From Mycobacterium sp. (GTDB lineage Bacteria > Actinomycetota > Actinomycetes > Mycobacteriales > Mycobacteriaceae): a stretch of 36,436 nucleotides of DNA. A program made the position numbers and the translations under genes. The notes under the pieces are model-generated. The model was not told the origin of the DNA. It ran no database searches and was given only the letters and a program-made list of their open reading frames with translations. The stretch lies in the NCBI RefSeq assembly GCF_008709575.1, contig NZ_VYIK01000041.1, forward strand, positions 1 to 36,436, read 5' to 3'. Positions 1 to 9,216 of this stretch are shown here, one piece after another (position 1 is the stretch's first letter; each line of letters begins with the position of its first letter).

Positions 1-98
1 CCATGCGTGAGGCACCAACCACCGCTTCGCGCTCACTTTTAGCTGAGGCACCTCGAATGCCGGGCCGCCGGCAAACGGGGTGTTCGCCACCGAGGCCG

Positions 99-1727
99 CT
101 AGGACTTGCCCTTCAAGGTCGCCCAGAACGCGCACTGGTGGGACCGTTCGAAGTCGGTCGTGACCCTGCTGCCGTCGGGTCGAAGCGACATCCAGGGGGC
201 GTGCTCGCCGCGCGCCACCGGCCAGTCCGGCTGGTGGGCAGCCTTCGGCGCGCCGCCGGTCACGAACTGGCTCCAGTAGGCGATCATCTGGTCGGACAGT
301 TTGCGCTGCGCGGGATCCAGCGGCGGGGCGTCACCGATGTTGAACAGATAGCGCAACTCCAGCGAGTGACTGGCACCGACCGGAAACGGCGCCCGATGCA
401 GCACATCCGGAGCGGGGGCATGCGGATCGTCGAACTCGTAGGCGTAGACCGGCGCGTTGCGACCCAGCCCGAACGCCAGCCGGTCGGCGACGCAGGCGAA
501 CACACCGTCGGTCACCGCCGCGGAGTAGGCCAGCGATACGTCACCGCCGTAGCGTGCCGGGGGGTAGTGGGCCAGCACCGCTGGACTGTCGGCACCGAAG
601 ATGTCGGCCAGCACCTGCGGATACTCCGCGGGCGTGACGACATGGTTCGCCCGCGTGTACCGCAACGCCGCGAACATGGTGAACTCGTCGTGGTTGGTCC
701 CGATCAGCACCGGTACCCGTGCGGCGTGACCTGCGGCGATCGCTGGGACCGCGCCGTGCGGCAGCACCGGAGTGTCGCTGACGGGCCCGGTCAGGGCGTC
801 GGAGTCGCCGATTCGGGAGTACCAGGGCGGCCGGGCCAGCGCCGACGCCGGCAGCGCCCGCAGGCATCCGGCGGCGGTGCGCGGATCGGGACAGCCCACC
901 GATGCCGCATAGGCCGCACTGACGTGCTGGGCGGTGGCCAGATCGGCCGTGGCCTGACACGGCGCGCTCTGGATGATCGCCGCACGGAACAGCCCCGCCG
1001 ATTCGGGTGCCACCAGGTGATCACACACCGACATTCCCCCGGCGGACTCGCCGGCGATCGTCACCTTGGCCGGGTCACCACCGAACGCGGCGATGTTGTC
1101 GCGAACCCAGCGCAGGGCGGCCTGTTGATCGGCCAGCCCGTAGTTGCCGACGTAGCCCGAGGACCCGAACGACGGATCGGCCAGAAATCCCAGCGCACCC
1201 AGGCGGTAGTTGAGCGTGACGACGACAATTCGGCCCTTGGCGACCAAGGACCGCGCGCGGTAGATGGAACCGCTGCCGTTGACGAAGCCGCCGCCGTGAA
1301 TCCAGACCATCACCGGGAGCTTGTCGGGGACCCGCGGACCGACCGGAGTCCACACGTTGAGGGTCAGGCAGTTCTCGCTGGGCGGTTTGCTCGCCCGGGC
1401 GTCTGTCTCCTGGATGCACGGCCGCCCCGGCTTGGTGGCGTCCAGCATGCCCGACCACCGCGGCACGGGTTGCGGCGGCTGCCACCGCAGCGGCCCCACC
1501 GGCGGTGCCGCATACGGGATGCCTTCGAACAGGCGGTAGTCGGCGGCTACCAGACCGCGCAGCAGTCCCATCGACGTGCGGACCACGCCGGCATCCAGCG
1601 GACCCGCGTAGGGCGGCTCGGACGTCCGCCGAGATGTCCCGCCGACCTGGTCGCAGCCGGCCACCACCGTTGCCACCATCAGCAGGGCGGCCCACGCCCG
1701 GCGGCGACGAGACGATCGGAGCGGCAC
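99..1727 (-). CDS. Carboxylesterase type B, predicted lipoprotein
   Basis: A 542-residue serine esterase of the carboxylesterase/para-nitrobenzyl esterase family, expected to hydrolyse carboxylic esters outside the cytoplasmic membrane. Visible signs are a basic n-region (RSSRRRR), a hydrophobic stretch and a lipobox VVAGC about 25 residues in, so it is probably lipid-anchored. The oxyanion motif HGGGF lies near residue 144, the nucleophile elbow GESAGG puts Ser at about 228, and Glu348 (NHDEF) and His454 (GASHS) fit the rest of the triad. The frame stays open further upstream into the P450 gene. I chose GTG 1727 because it leaves a normal lipoprotein signal peptide and sits 7 nt after a TACCCT -10-like element. 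The physiological substrate cannot be read from the sequence. It is divergent from the P450. Confidence 0.88.
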   Translation of the reverse strand: MPLRSSRRRRAWAALLMVATVVAGCDQVGGTSRRTSEPPYAGPLDAGVVRTSMGLLRGLVAADYRLFEGIPYAAPPVGPLRWQPPQPVPRWSGMLDATKPGRPCIQETDARASKPPSENCLTLNVWTPVGPRVPDKLPVMVWIHGGGFVNGSGSIYRARSLVAKGRIVVVTLNYRLGALGFLADPSFGSSGYVGNYGLADQQAALRWVRDNIAAFGGDPAKVTIAGESAGGMSVCDHLVAPESAGLFRAAIIQSAPCQATADLATAQHVSAAYAASVGCPDPRTAAGCLRALPASALARPPWYSRIGDSDALTGPVSDTPVLPHGAVPAIAAGHAARVPVLIGTNHDEFTMFAALRYTRANHVVTPAEYPQVLADIFGADSPAVLAHYPPARYGGDVSLAYSAAVTDGVFACVADRLAFGLGRNAPVYAYEFDDPHAPAPDVLHRAPFPVGASHSLELRYLFNIGDAPPLDPAQRKLSDQMIAYWSQFVTGGAPKAAHQPDWPVARGEHAPWMSLRPDGSRVTTDFERSHQCAFWATLKGKS

Positions 1728-1734
1728 GAGATTC

Positions 1735-1740
1735 AGGGTA
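1735..1740 (-). promoter_or_regulatory. -10-like element for a leaderless esterase mRNA
   Basis: TACCCT on the minus strand fits the mycobacterial -10 pattern TANNNT and ends 7 nt before the GTG at 1727. Transcription would then begin at or next to the start codon. No convincing -35 is visible. This is inference from spacing. Confidence 0.4.
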
Positions 1741-1793
1741 CGGATCAAACGAAACTGCTCCCGGGGTATCGGCGATCGGGCACACTGGAGAAG

Positions 1794-1807
1794 TTGACAC
1801 ACGTCAA
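1794..1807. promoter_or_regulatory. Palindromic operator candidate upstream of the P450
   Basis: TTGAC-ACAC-GTCAA is a perfect inverted repeat with 5-bp arms and a 4-bp spacer. It ends 13 bp before the P450 ATG, just ahead of the GAGGAG ribosome site. The form resembles half-sites bound by TetR-family repressors. No regulator gene for it is adjacent in the window. Confidence 0.45.
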
Positions 1808-1820
1808 AACGAGGAGCCCG

Positions 1821-3071
1821 ATGAGCACCCCGATTATCGATGAAGCCGCACAGGTCTTCGCCGACCCGACCGCGTACGCCGACGAAGCGCGCCTGCACGC
1901 GGCGCTGAGCCATCTGCGCGCCCATGCACCGGTGTCACTGGTCGACTGCCCGCCGTACCGACCGTTCTGGGCCGTCACCAAGCACGCCGACGTCATGGAC
2001 ATCGAGCGCGACAACAACCTGTGGATCAACGAGCCGCGACCGCTGCTGCAGACCGCGGAGAACGATGACATCGCGCGCGCCCAGCTGGACGCCGGGATGG
2101 GCCTGCGCACGCTGATCCACATGGACGACCCGCAACACCGGTTGGTGCGCGCGATCGGCGCCGACTGGTTTCGTCCCAAGGCCATGCGGGCACTCAAGGT
2201 CCGCGTCGACGAGTTGGCCAAAATCTACGTCGACAAGATGGCAGCCGTGGGACCCGAGTGCGACTTCGTCCAGGAGGTCGCGGTCAACTACCCGTTGTAC
2301 GTCATTTTGTCGCTGCTGGGCCTGCCGGAGTCGGATTTTCCGCGGATGCTCAAGCTCACCCAGGAACTTTTCGGCGGCGACGACGAGGAGTTCAAGCGCG
2401 GCAACACACCCGAAGAGCAACTCCAGGTCCTGTTCGACTTCTTCGGCTACTTCAGCGCGCTGACCGCCTCGCGGCGCGAGCACCCCACCGAAGACCTCGC
2501 CTCGGCGATCGCCAATGCGCGCATCGACGGCCAACCACTGTCGGATGTCGAAACCGCCTCCTACTACGTGATCATCGCCACCGCCGGCCATGACACCACC
2601 AGCGCGACCATCGCCGGCGGCCTGCACGCCCTGATCGAGCATCCCGACCAGCTGAGACGACTGCAGGACAACCCGGACCTGATGCCGCTGGCCACCGAAG
2701 AAATGATCCGCTGGGTCACCCCGGTCAAGGAGTTCATGCGCACGGCCACCGAAGACACCACGGTGCGCGGAGTGCGGATCGCCAAGGGCGAATCGGTCTA
2801 CCTGTCTTATGTCTCGGCTAACCGCGACGAGGAGGTTTTCGAGGATCCGTTCCGCTTCGACGTCGGCCGTGATCCCAACAAACACTTGTCCTTCGGGTAC
2901 GGCGTGCACTTCTGCCTGGGTGCCGCACTGGCCCGGATGGAGGTGAACAGCTTCTTCACCGAACTGCTGCCGCGGCTGAAATCGATTGAACTGGCTGGTG
3001 AACCGCAGCTCATCTCGACGGTCTTCGTCGGCGGGCTCAAGCACCTGCCGATTCGATACCAGCTTCGCTGA
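1821..3071 (+). CDS. Cytochrome P450
   Basis: A 416-residue soluble bacterial-type P450 monooxygenase, which would use O2 and two electrons from a ferredoxin/reductase pair to hydroxylate an organic substrate. The I-helix oxygen-binding motif AGHDTT is at residues 255-260, the K-helix ExxR lies in EEMIRW, and the haem-binding loop FGYGVHFCLG places the thiolate ligand at Cys365. ATG 1821 follows a GAGGAG ribosome site at 1811-1816, and length and N-terminus match the family. The frame is open far upstream, but that part is antisense to the esterase. It converges on mftG with a 32-bp gap. No ferredoxin gene is visible in the window; the ferredoxin-reductase-like gene at 10345-11535 is the only possible redox partner here. 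I cannot assign a CYP subfamily or substrate. Confidence 0.93.
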   Translation: MSTPIIDEAAQVFADPTAYADEARLHAALSHLRAHAPVSLVDCPPYRPFWAVTKHADVMDIERDNNLWINEPRPLLQTAENDDIARAQLDAGMGLRTLIHMDDPQHRLVRAIGADWFRPKAMRALKVRVDELAKIYVDKMAAVGPECDFVQEVAVNYPLYVILSLLGLPESDFPRMLKLTQELFGGDDEEFKRGNTPEEQLQVLFDFFGYFSALTASRREHPTEDLASAIANARIDGQPLSDVETASYYVIIATAGHDTTSATIAGGLHALIEHPDQLRRLQDNPDLMPLATEEMIRWVTPVKEFMRTATEDTTVRGVRIAKGESVYLSYVSANRDEEVFEDPFRFDVGRDPNKHLSFGYGVHFCLGAALARMEVNSFFTELLPRLKSIELAGEPQLISTVFVGGLKHLPIRYQLR

Positions 3072-3103
3072 CGGCAGTAGTCGCAGTCGGGTACCGGGTG
3101 CGA

Positions 3104-4513
3104 TCACGCGACGAACTCCGCCGCTCGGTGCCCGAGCATCACGATCGTGGCGTGCGGGCCGCGACTGGTGATCACCGGCAACACCGACCCGTCGATCACC
3201 CATAGCCCCTCGATGCCGTGCACCCGGCAGCGCGGGTCGACGACAGCGCACGGGTCGGTTTCGCTGCCCATCGGCGCGCTGCCGCACAAGTGCTGTGACG
3301 TCGACCAAGCCGGCTCACCGCGCCGTATCACCGAACCGGCCACCTCCCGGGCCACTTCGGCGCCGCGATGCAGCGCGGCGACGTCGCCGGGTTCGCTGTC
3401 GTAGCGATGCTCGATCCGGGGCGGCACAGCGGGGTCGGCCGACCGCAGCGTGACACGACCGCGGGCACGCGGCCGCATGAGTGCCACCCCGATGTGCGGC
3501 CAATCCGGATACCCGAGGGCGTCGTCACCTACCATGGCAGCGAAACCACCGGTATATGGCCGTATCTCGATATCGTCTACCGTGAGCAGCACCTCGACGA
3601 CGGGCCGGCCGGGCACTGTCGACCAGCCGGCCTGCAGCACCCATTCCGGGTGGTCACTGCACGACATTCCGACCGGCAAGGGCAGCACGACATCGACGCC
3701 GGCGGCATGCAGCATGGCCTCGTCTCCGACACCGGAGAGCATCAGCAGGTGTGCCGACTCGATCGCGCCGGCGCACAAGACGATCCGGTCAGCCGTAACG
3801 GTTATCGGGCCATCCGGCCCAATCGCCTCCACGCCGACGGCGCGACGGCCGGCGAACCGCACCCGCAGCGCCCGGGTCCGCGTCAGCAGTGCGAGATTGG
3901 GTCGTTGCAGCGCGGGCATCAAAAACCCGGAGCCCGGGCCGGTGCGTACCCCGTCGACGATGTTCAGCGGTGCCGCGCCTACCCCGGACGCATGCCCTGC
4001 CTCGACGTCGTTCAGATCGTCGATCCAGGAAAACCCGGCTTTTTGCGCACCCGCCACAAAAGATGCGCTGCTGCCGGTGAGTTCGGCTGTGCGCCGCACC
4101 GGGATGGGACCGCTGTCGCCGTGGGCCGGCCCGGTGAAGTCCAGATCCGTCTCGATCGCGCAGAAGTGGGCGACGACGTCCGTCCATGACCAGCCGGGCA
4201 GGGCGTAGGCGTCGAAGTCGCTCGGCAGGCCACGGCAGAAATAGCCGCCGTTGACCGCACCGGAACCGCCCACCGTGGAACCCCGCGTGATCGACATCGC
4301 CCGCGCCGGTCGCTCGGTGAGTTGCGTCTGATAGCGCAACACCAGCGGGCTGGAGGCGCCGATCGGTAACCGCGTCCCGTCCATGGTCAACGCCAGCAAC
4401 TGCGGGTCTCTGAGGCCCACACCGGCCTCCAGCACGGTCACCTTGCAGCGGGAGTCGGCTGAAAGCCGTTCGGCGACGACCGATCCCGCGCTTCCCGCAC
4501 CGATGATCAGCAC
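3104..4513 (-). CDS. mftG: Mycofactocin-associated GMC oxidoreductase MftG
   Basis: A flavoprotein of the glucose-methanol-choline oxidoreductase family (469 residues from GTG 4513), last gene of the mft operon. MftG is reported to oxidise reduced mycofactocin and pass electrons to respiration. The N-terminal FAD-binding motif GAGSAG, the second GMC segment around GGSGAVNGGYF, and the C-terminal histidine regions SQHLCGSAPMG and GPHATI are all present. The start is uncertain. The mftF stop TGA (4546-4544) is in the same frame, and only ten sense codons lie between it and GTG 4513. Starting at GTG leaves just two residues before the beta strand of the Rossmann fold, whereas a CTG at 4540 would give a normal lead-in (TAAVLRSDVLIIGAG). 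It is translationally close to mftF and converges on the P450. Confidence 0.92.
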   Translation of the reverse strand: MLIIGAGSAGSVVAERLSADSRCKVTVLEAGVGLRDPQLLALTMDGTRLPIGASSPLVLRYQTQLTERPARAMSITRGSTVGGSGAVNGGYFCRGLPSDFDAYALPGWSWTDVVAHFCAIETDLDFTGPAHGDSGPIPVRRTAELTGSSASFVAGAQKAGFSWIDDLNDVEAGHASGVGAAPLNIVDGVRTGPGSGFLMPALQRPNLALLTRTRALRVRFAGRRAVGVEAIGPDGPITVTADRIVLCAGAIESAHLLMLSGVGDEAMLHAAGVDVVLPLPVGMSCSDHPEWVLQAGWSTVPGRPVVEVLLTVDDIEIRPYTGGFAAMVGDDALGYPDWPHIGVALMRPRARGRVTLRSADPAVPPRIEHRYDSEPGDVAALHRGAEVAREVAGSVIRRGEPAWSTSQHLCGSAPMGSETDPCAVVDPRCRVHGIEGLWVIDGSVLPVITSRGPHATIVMLGHRAAEFVA

Positions 4514-4543
4514 ATCGCTGCGTAGGACTGCAGCGGTCAGCGG

Positions 4544-5959
4544 TCAGATCCGAATCTGCGGTTTGAGTGGCCCGATGGTGCGTTCCCGCACGACCCCGCA
4601 CCACAAGCCGAGCCCATAGGCCAAGTCGTCGAGTCGCTTGAGCACCAGGTAGGCCAGCAGTCCGATCGGCCTGGCATCGTCGTCGGCGCCAGCCCCGCCA
4701 CGGCTGAGCCAGTCCGCCACGCCGTCGATCACGGCGGCGACGAGCACCGCGCGCCGACACCGACGGCACGTGATCGCCGCCACCAACGCAAGTGGCCAGT
4801 AGTGTCGACACGTTGCCGATGCCAGATGCAGCGCTGCCGACCATAAGCCGCGCGCAGCGACCGCCACCACGTCGCTGATCGGGGTTTCGGTGCCGCGCAG
4901 GCTATGCGATACCCGCCGGCCGGTCAGCCCGGCTGCCAGCAGTGATCCCAAGCACCCCAGGCCGGAGCCGACGGCCAGGAAGATCCAGGCCACCAAAGCC
5001 CAACCGGAGATCAGCAGCGGCGCCGTCTTGTCCGGATGACGCGCGGACAACAGCGCCGCCGAGCCACCGTAGACAGCTTTGCGGACAAACCAATCCTTCA
5101 GCTCGGTGCGATGGTCGTGGGCAACCAGGGCGATCGGTTCGTAACGCAGCCGGGCACCGCCTTCGACGAGCCGCCAGCACAGATCGACGTCCTCGCCCAC
5201 GTGCAGCGTCTCGTCGAACCCGCCGACTTCGCGCAGCGTGGCGGTGCGGCAGACAATCGCCGCGCTGGGGACATACGACACGGTCGTGTAGGGCATCACC
5301 GGCGCTTCCTTCTGCCCCAGATCCAGCGATGAGCGCACCGCCTCGTAGCGCGCCACCAGAGTGTCGCCGTGGGTCAGACCGACGATGCGCGGCGCGACCA
5401 GCGCAACGGTCGGGTCACAGAAATGACCGAGCAGCGCTTCCAGCCAGCCCCTGCGCGGAACCACGTCGGAGTCCATAAAGGCAACGAACTCCGTTGTACA
5501 AGAGGCTAATCCGGTGTTGCGTGCTGCGGCAGGACCGCGACATTCGGAGTGGTACAACACTGCGACGTCGCAGTTGGCCCCAGAAAAATCCTCCAGCACA
5601 ATCGGTTCGATGGAACCGTCATCGACGATGATGATGCGCAGCCCACGCAAAGCAGCGACCAGTCTTTTCACACCAGGAGCATTGTCGCGCACCGGGATCA
5701 CCACTGTGACATCGCGGTACGACGGGCCACCGGCCGGTCGCGGATGGGCAACAGTCGCATCCAGCAACGTACGCGCCAGTTGGGCGCTGAGTGCGTCGCG
5801 AACCTGCAGGCGCCCGCCGGACAGCATGTCCCGGGCGGCCGGCGCCAGCCGCAGCAGCCGGGTCGGAGAACCACCCAGCAGCGCCGAGCCGCCGCCGAGT
5901 ACCCGGACCCGTCGGTCGACCTGGACAGCAAACCCGTCCGGCAACCGGGTCGTCGTCAT
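4544..5959 (-). CDS. mftF: Mycofactocin glycosyltransferase MftF
   Basis: A 471-residue family 2 glycosyltransferase that adds an oligoglucose chain to the premycofactocin core. The N-terminal 80 residues are a family-specific domain. The GT2 fold starts at [10 protein letters not shown] (about 84-93), with DDGS at 113-116, the DxD-like metal/UDP motif DSD at 163-165, GGFDE near 246-250 and EDVDLCW at 256-262. A hydrophobic region around 315-345 could be one or two membrane segments. ATG 5959 overlaps the mftE stop as ATGA, which indicates translational coupling. The gene order and this overlap are as expected for mycobacterial mft operons. Confidence 0.95.
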   Translation of the reverse strand: MTTTRLPDGFAVQVDRRVRVLGGGSALLGGSPTRLLRLAPAARDMLSGGRLQVRDALSAQLARTLLDATVAHPRPAGGPSYRDVTVVIPVRDNAPGVKRLVAALRGLRIIIVDDGSIEPIVLEDFSGANCDVAVLYHSECRGPAAARNTGLASCTTEFVAFMDSDVVPRRGWLEALLGHFCDPTVALVAPRIVGLTHGDTLVARYEAVRSSLDLGQKEAPVMPYTTVSYVPSAAIVCRTATLREVGGFDETLHVGEDVDLCWRLVEGGARLRYEPIALVAHDHRTELKDWFVRKAVYGGSAALLSARHPDKTAPLLISGWALVAWIFLAVGSGLGCLGSLLAAGLTGRRVSHSLRGTETPISDVVAVAARGLWSAALHLASATCRHYWPLALVAAITCRRCRRAVLVAAVIDGVADWLSRGGAGADDDARPIGLLAYLVLKRLDDLAYGLGLWCGVVRERTIGPLKPQIRI

Positions 5960-6711
5960 GTCAGCATCCCGTCGGGACCGGGCGTCCAGCGGGCCAGCCG
6001 GCGGACGCAGGCATCGGCCATCTCCGCGAGGATCCGCTCGCCCTCGGCCGCAGTTGCCGTTGTGGGGTCTCCCAACACCCCCACCTCGCTCACGGCTGCC
6101 ACTCCGCCGCTGCGCATCGACGGGAGCAACACCGACAAGGGTGCCCCGTTACCCGCACGCCGCCGCTCGGCGCGAACCGCGGCCGGCGAAATGTGCAGGA
6201 GTAGCGACGTTTCGGTATGGCCCGCATGGGCGTCGGCGCCGGGGACGGTGCAGCTGCACCACGCGACGTCGCGACCCTCTGATCGCAAGAGACTCCCGGC
6301 GCGCCGCAGCGCGTCGACATTGCCGCCGTGGCCGTTGACGAACAGCAGCCGCGACGCCCAGCAGGCCGCCGACCTGCCGTATTCCACCAGCAGCAGGACC
6401 AGGGCCTCGGTGCCGAGGGAGACCGTTCCGGGAAAGCTCTGGTGCTCGCCACTGGCGCCGTAGCCGATGGCCGGCGCCACCAGCCACTGCTGCCCGCCCG
6501 GGCGCTCCGCGCGGTCGGCGAGGCGTGCCAGTGTGGCATGGGCGACCGCAGTCGCGATGCGGGTGTCGGTGTCCAGCGGCAGGTGCGGCCCGTGCTGTTC
6601 GGTGGAGCCCACCGGCACGATCACGGCCGTCGACCGGCCCCACAGGTCGCCCGACGTGAAGCTGCCAAGTTCGCCGACGACCGCCACCCGCCGATGGTAG
6701 GACGAATTCAG
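5956..6711 (-). CDS. mftE: Mycofactocin precursor peptidase MftE
   Basis: Creatininase-family metallopeptidase, 251 residues as drawn. It cleaves MftC-modified MftA to release the Val-Tyr derived AHDP moiety. Metal and active-site signatures are [17 protein letters not shown] near the N-terminus, NGHGGN in the middle and HAGHTETS further on. The start is a real problem. The family N-terminus NSSYHRRV is encoded directly after a CTG at 6711, and there is no ATG, GTG or TTG at that position. The first conventional in-frame start nearby is GTG 6687, giving 243 residues and losing NSSYHRR. A GTG at 6777 would add 22 residues that I do not recognise. I chose 6711 because it gives the 251 residues I recall for Rv0695. 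The stop overlaps mftF. Confidence 0.9.
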   Translation of the reverse strand: MNSSYHRRVAVVGELGSFTSGDLWGRSTAVIVPVGSTEQHGPHLPLDTDTRIATAVAHATLARLADRAERPGGQQWLVAPAIGYGASGEHQSFPGTVSLGTEALVLLLVEYGRSAACWASRLLFVNGHGGNVDALRRAGSLLRSEGRDVAWCSCTVPGADAHAGHTETSLLLHISPAAVRAERRRAGNGAPLSVLLPSMRSGGVAAVSEVGVLGDPTTATAAEGERILAEMADACVRRLARWTPGPDGMLT

Positions 6712-6718
6712 CTGGCGT

Positions 6719-6787
6719 GCATAGGTTGTTGATCGTCGGACCGGAAATTTTTTTGGCGGCTTCGGTGATTTCGTCACGTGCCTATGC
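6719..6787. repeat. Inverted repeat in the mftD-mftE gap
   Basis: GCATAGG at 6719-6725 and CCTATGC at 6781-6787 are perfect 7-bp inverted copies, 55 bp apart, in the 142-bp gap between mftD and mftE. All other junctions in the operon overlap or are 30 bp or less. The enclosed segment contains a run of seven T on the plus strand. It could fold in the mRNA just before the mftE start or mark an internal control point. I see no gene in the gap. Confidence 0.4.
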
Positions 6788-6853
6788 CCCAGCCCCGTGC
6801 GCAACGGGAGTATCAGGATTACCTCTGGTGCCGATTCTGGTACGGTGGTCCGT

Positions 6854-8038
6854 TCAGCCTGGCGGCATGCCGAGAGTGCGAGCAAACTCCGGCGGCATGA
6901 GCACGTCGTCCCGACAGAGGTCGTGCACCGAGGCGCGCCCCAGGCCCATCAGGGTGGAATCGATGCCGCCGCGCAGTACGTCGAGGACGTTCTCGACGCC
7001 GGCTTGCCCGGCAGCGGCCAGACCCCACAAATAGGCCCGGCCGATCATCACCGCCCGCGCACCCAACGCGAGCGCCTTGACGACGTCACTGCCACGCCGG
7101 ATGCCGCCGTCGAGCAACACCTCGATCTGCTCGCCGACCGCGTCGGCGACAGCGGGCAGCGCGCGAATGGCGGCCGGCGTCCCGTCCAGGTTGTTCCCAC
7201 CATGGTTGGACACCGAAATCGCTGAAACACCAGCATCGACAGCCCTTTTCGCGTCGTCGACACGCATCACGCCTTTGAGCATGAACGGGCCGTCCCAAAG
7301 TTGACGCAACCAGGCGATGTCCTCCCACGTCGGTGGCGGAGTGGTCATCCACTCGCCGTAGGCGGCGAAGAACGGCGGTCCCAGCTCGCCGCGGCGGGCC
7401 TGGTTGGGCACCCGCAGGGTGGGCGGGCGCAGGGTCTTGGCGTAACTCCACAACCAGGCCGGCCGGGTGATCGCCTCCGGCGACAGCCTCAGGATGGCCC
7501 GCAGGTTCATCTGCTCGGGGATCTTCGGACTGCCCCAGTCCCGTCCGTGGGAAAACGTCCAATCGGTGGTCACGATCAGGCCCACCGCGCCGGCCTCACG
7601 GGCCCGTTGCACCCGCTGGGCGATCGCATCGCGCCCACCGAGCCAATACACCTGAAAGAACAGCTTGCTGTTGGCGGCGATGACCTCTTCGATGGGCTTG
7701 CTGGCGAACGACGACAATCCCATCGCGGTGCCTCGCGCGGCGGCGGCCCGGGCGACGGCCACCTCACCGTCCGGGTGAACGGCTTGCACGCCGGTCGGCG
7801 AGAGGATCACCGGCAGTGAAATATCTTGTCCCATGACCGTGGTGGACAGGTCACGTTTTTCAGCCGCTCCGATCACGTGCGGCGCGAATCCGAGTTCACT
7901 GAACGCCTCCACGTTGTCCGACGCGGTGACACCCTTTTCGCTGGCGGCGACCAGTGCGGCATAGACCGATTTGGGCAGCCGTCGTTTCGCCCGCTGCGCC
8001 GCGATCGCGACGGTCTCGAACCAAAGGTCGCGGGCCAC
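6854..8038 (-). CDS. mftD: Premycofactocin synthase MftD (FMN-dependent)
   Basis: A 394-residue member of the lactate dehydrogenase/glycolate oxidase-type FMN enzymes. In mycofactocin biosynthesis MftD oxidatively deaminates AHDP to give premycofactocin, the redox-active alpha-keto amide. The TIM-barrel landmarks are visible: LPVILSPTGVQ (about 75-85), FFQVYW (127-132), TTDW (157-160), the lysine of LKGV at 255, the catalytic histidine His279 in SNHGGNNLDG, and the FMN phosphate-binding segment LDGGIRRG followed by GARAVMIGR. GTG 8038 (VARDLWFETV) matches the family N-terminus and lies 2 nt after the mftC stop, so the two genes are tightly coupled. Confidence 0.96.
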   Translation of the reverse strand: MARDLWFETVAIAAQRAKRRLPKSVYAALVAASEKGVTASDNVEAFSELGFAPHVIGAAEKRDLSTTVMGQDISLPVILSPTGVQAVHPDGEVAVARAAAARGTAMGLSSFASKPIEEVIAANSKLFFQVYWLGGRDAIAQRVQRAREAGAVGLIVTTDWTFSHGRDWGSPKIPEQMNLRAILRLSPEAITRPAWLWSYAKTLRPPTLRVPNQARRGELGPPFFAAYGEWMTTPPPTWEDIAWLRQLWDGPFMLKGVMRVDDAKRAVDAGVSAISVSNHGGNNLDGTPAAIRALPAVADAVGEQIEVLLDGGIRRGSDVVKALALGARAVMIGRAYLWGLAAAGQAGVENVLDVLRGGIDSTLMGLGRASVHDLCRDDVLMPPEFARTLGMPPG

Positions 8039-8040
8039 GG

Positions 8041-9216
8041 CTAAACCGGGATTTCGGTGCAGAGCCGCTGCGGCGGGCGGGTGGTCAGCGTCAGCGGCAC
8101 CGGTCGGTGTTCGCGGCGCCCGTGGGAGTGGTCACCGGACGGACGTGGCCTGCGGCGTTGCGCGGACGGCGTCGGCACGCCGTGGCCTTGTACGCACTCC
8201 GGATCCGGGCCGTCGATCGGCAACCCGGTGAAGAATTTGGCCGCCATGCACCCGCCCCGGCAGCTGTCGTAGTGCCCGCAGCCGGCGCACGCGCCCGCCG
8301 ACTGGGGCCCGCGTAGTTCGCGAAACAGTGGGGAATTAGTCCACACGTTCTCAAAACCGCCGTCGGTCAACACGTTTCCAGCGCGAAATCGCTCGTGGAT
8401 CGCGAATGGGCAGGCGTACACATCGCCTACCGGATCGATCAGGCAGACCACCCGCCCGGCCCCACACATGTTCAGACCGGCCAGCGCCCCGGGTTCGCCG
8501 AGCCCGGACAAGTGAAAGAACGAGTCGCCGGTCAGCACTCGCTCGCCGTTGGCCACCAGCCAGCGGTAGAGCTGCACCTGCTGCTCGGCGGTCGGATGCA
8601 GGTCGTCCCAGGCGTCGGCGCCCCGCCCCGACGGACGCAATCTGGTGATGCGCAGAGTGGCGCCGTAACGACTTGCCAGCGCGGCGAATTCGTCAAGCTG
8701 ATCAACGTTGTAGCGGGTGACCACTACCGAGATCTTGGGGTCGGTGAATCCCGCGTCCGCGAGGTTCTCACAGGCACGAATGGCCATCGCATATGACCCG
8801 CGGCCGCGCACGGCGTCGTTGACATCGGCGGTCGCACCGTCCAGCGAGATCTGGACGTCGACGTAGTCGCTGGCGGCTAACCGGGCGGCTACCTCAGGGG
8901 TGATCCGCACCCCGTTGGTGGAGAACTTCACGCCGACGTGATGTGCGGTCGCGTAGTCCACCAGCTCCCAAAAGTCGGGCCGAACGGTCGGTTCGCCGCC
9001 CCCGATGTTCACGTAGAACACCTGCATGCGTTCCAATTGGTCGATGATGTCTTTGCACGCCCGGGTGGACAGCTCGCGCGGATCGCGGGTGCCCGACGAC
9101 GACAGGCAGTGCACGCAGGCCAGGTTGCAGGCGTAGGTCAGCTCCCAGGTCAGGCAGATCGGCGCGCCGAGGCCCCGCTGGAAGTGCTCGATGAGGCCGG
9201 GCGCCACGGCGCTCAC
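8041..9216 (-). CDS. mftC: Mycofactocin radical SAM maturase MftC
   Basis: A 391-residue radical SAM/SPASM enzyme. It first decarboxylates the C-terminal tyrosine of MftA and then forms a carbon-carbon bond to the preceding valine. The [4Fe-4S]-SAM motif CNLACVHC puts ligands at Cys30, Cys34 and Cys37. NIGGGEPT follows, and the C-terminal SPASM domain has CGAGRVVC, YACPF and the cysteine cluster CAGCGHYDSCRGGC for auxiliary clusters. The frame is open for nearly 300 residues further upstream, but that part is antisense to mftR and mixed with mftB. GTG 9216 overlaps the mftB stop as GTGA and yields the usual family length. Confidence 0.96.
   Translation of the reverse strand: MSAVAPGLIEHFQRGLGAPICLTWELTYACNLACVHCLSSSGTRDPRELSTRACKDIIDQLERMQVFYVNIGGGEPTVRPDFWELVDYATAHHVGVKFSTNGVRITPEVAARLAASDYVDVQISLDGATADVNDAVRGRGSYAMAIRACENLADAGFTDPKISVVVTRYNVDQLDEFAALASRYGATLRITRLRPSGRGADAWDDLHPTAEQQVQLYRWLVANGERVLTGDSFFHLSGLGEPGALAGLNMCGAGRVVCLIDPVGDVYACPFAIHERFRAGNVLTDGGFENVWTNSPLFRELRGPQSAGACAGCGHYDSCRGGCMAAKFFTGLPIDGPDPECVQGHGVPTPSAQRRRPRPSGDHSHGRREHRPVPLTLTTRPPQRLCTEIPV

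Noticed and set aside
8..52. TGAGGCACC occurring twice (8-16 and 44-52)
   Set aside because: A 9-bp direct repeat at the window edge without further structure can occur by chance in high-GC DNA.
3..1820. Roughly 600-residue N-terminal extension of the P450 frame
   Set aside because: The open frame is antisense to the esterase, has no P450 or other recognisable domain, and ATG 1821 with a GAGGAG site gives a normal P450.
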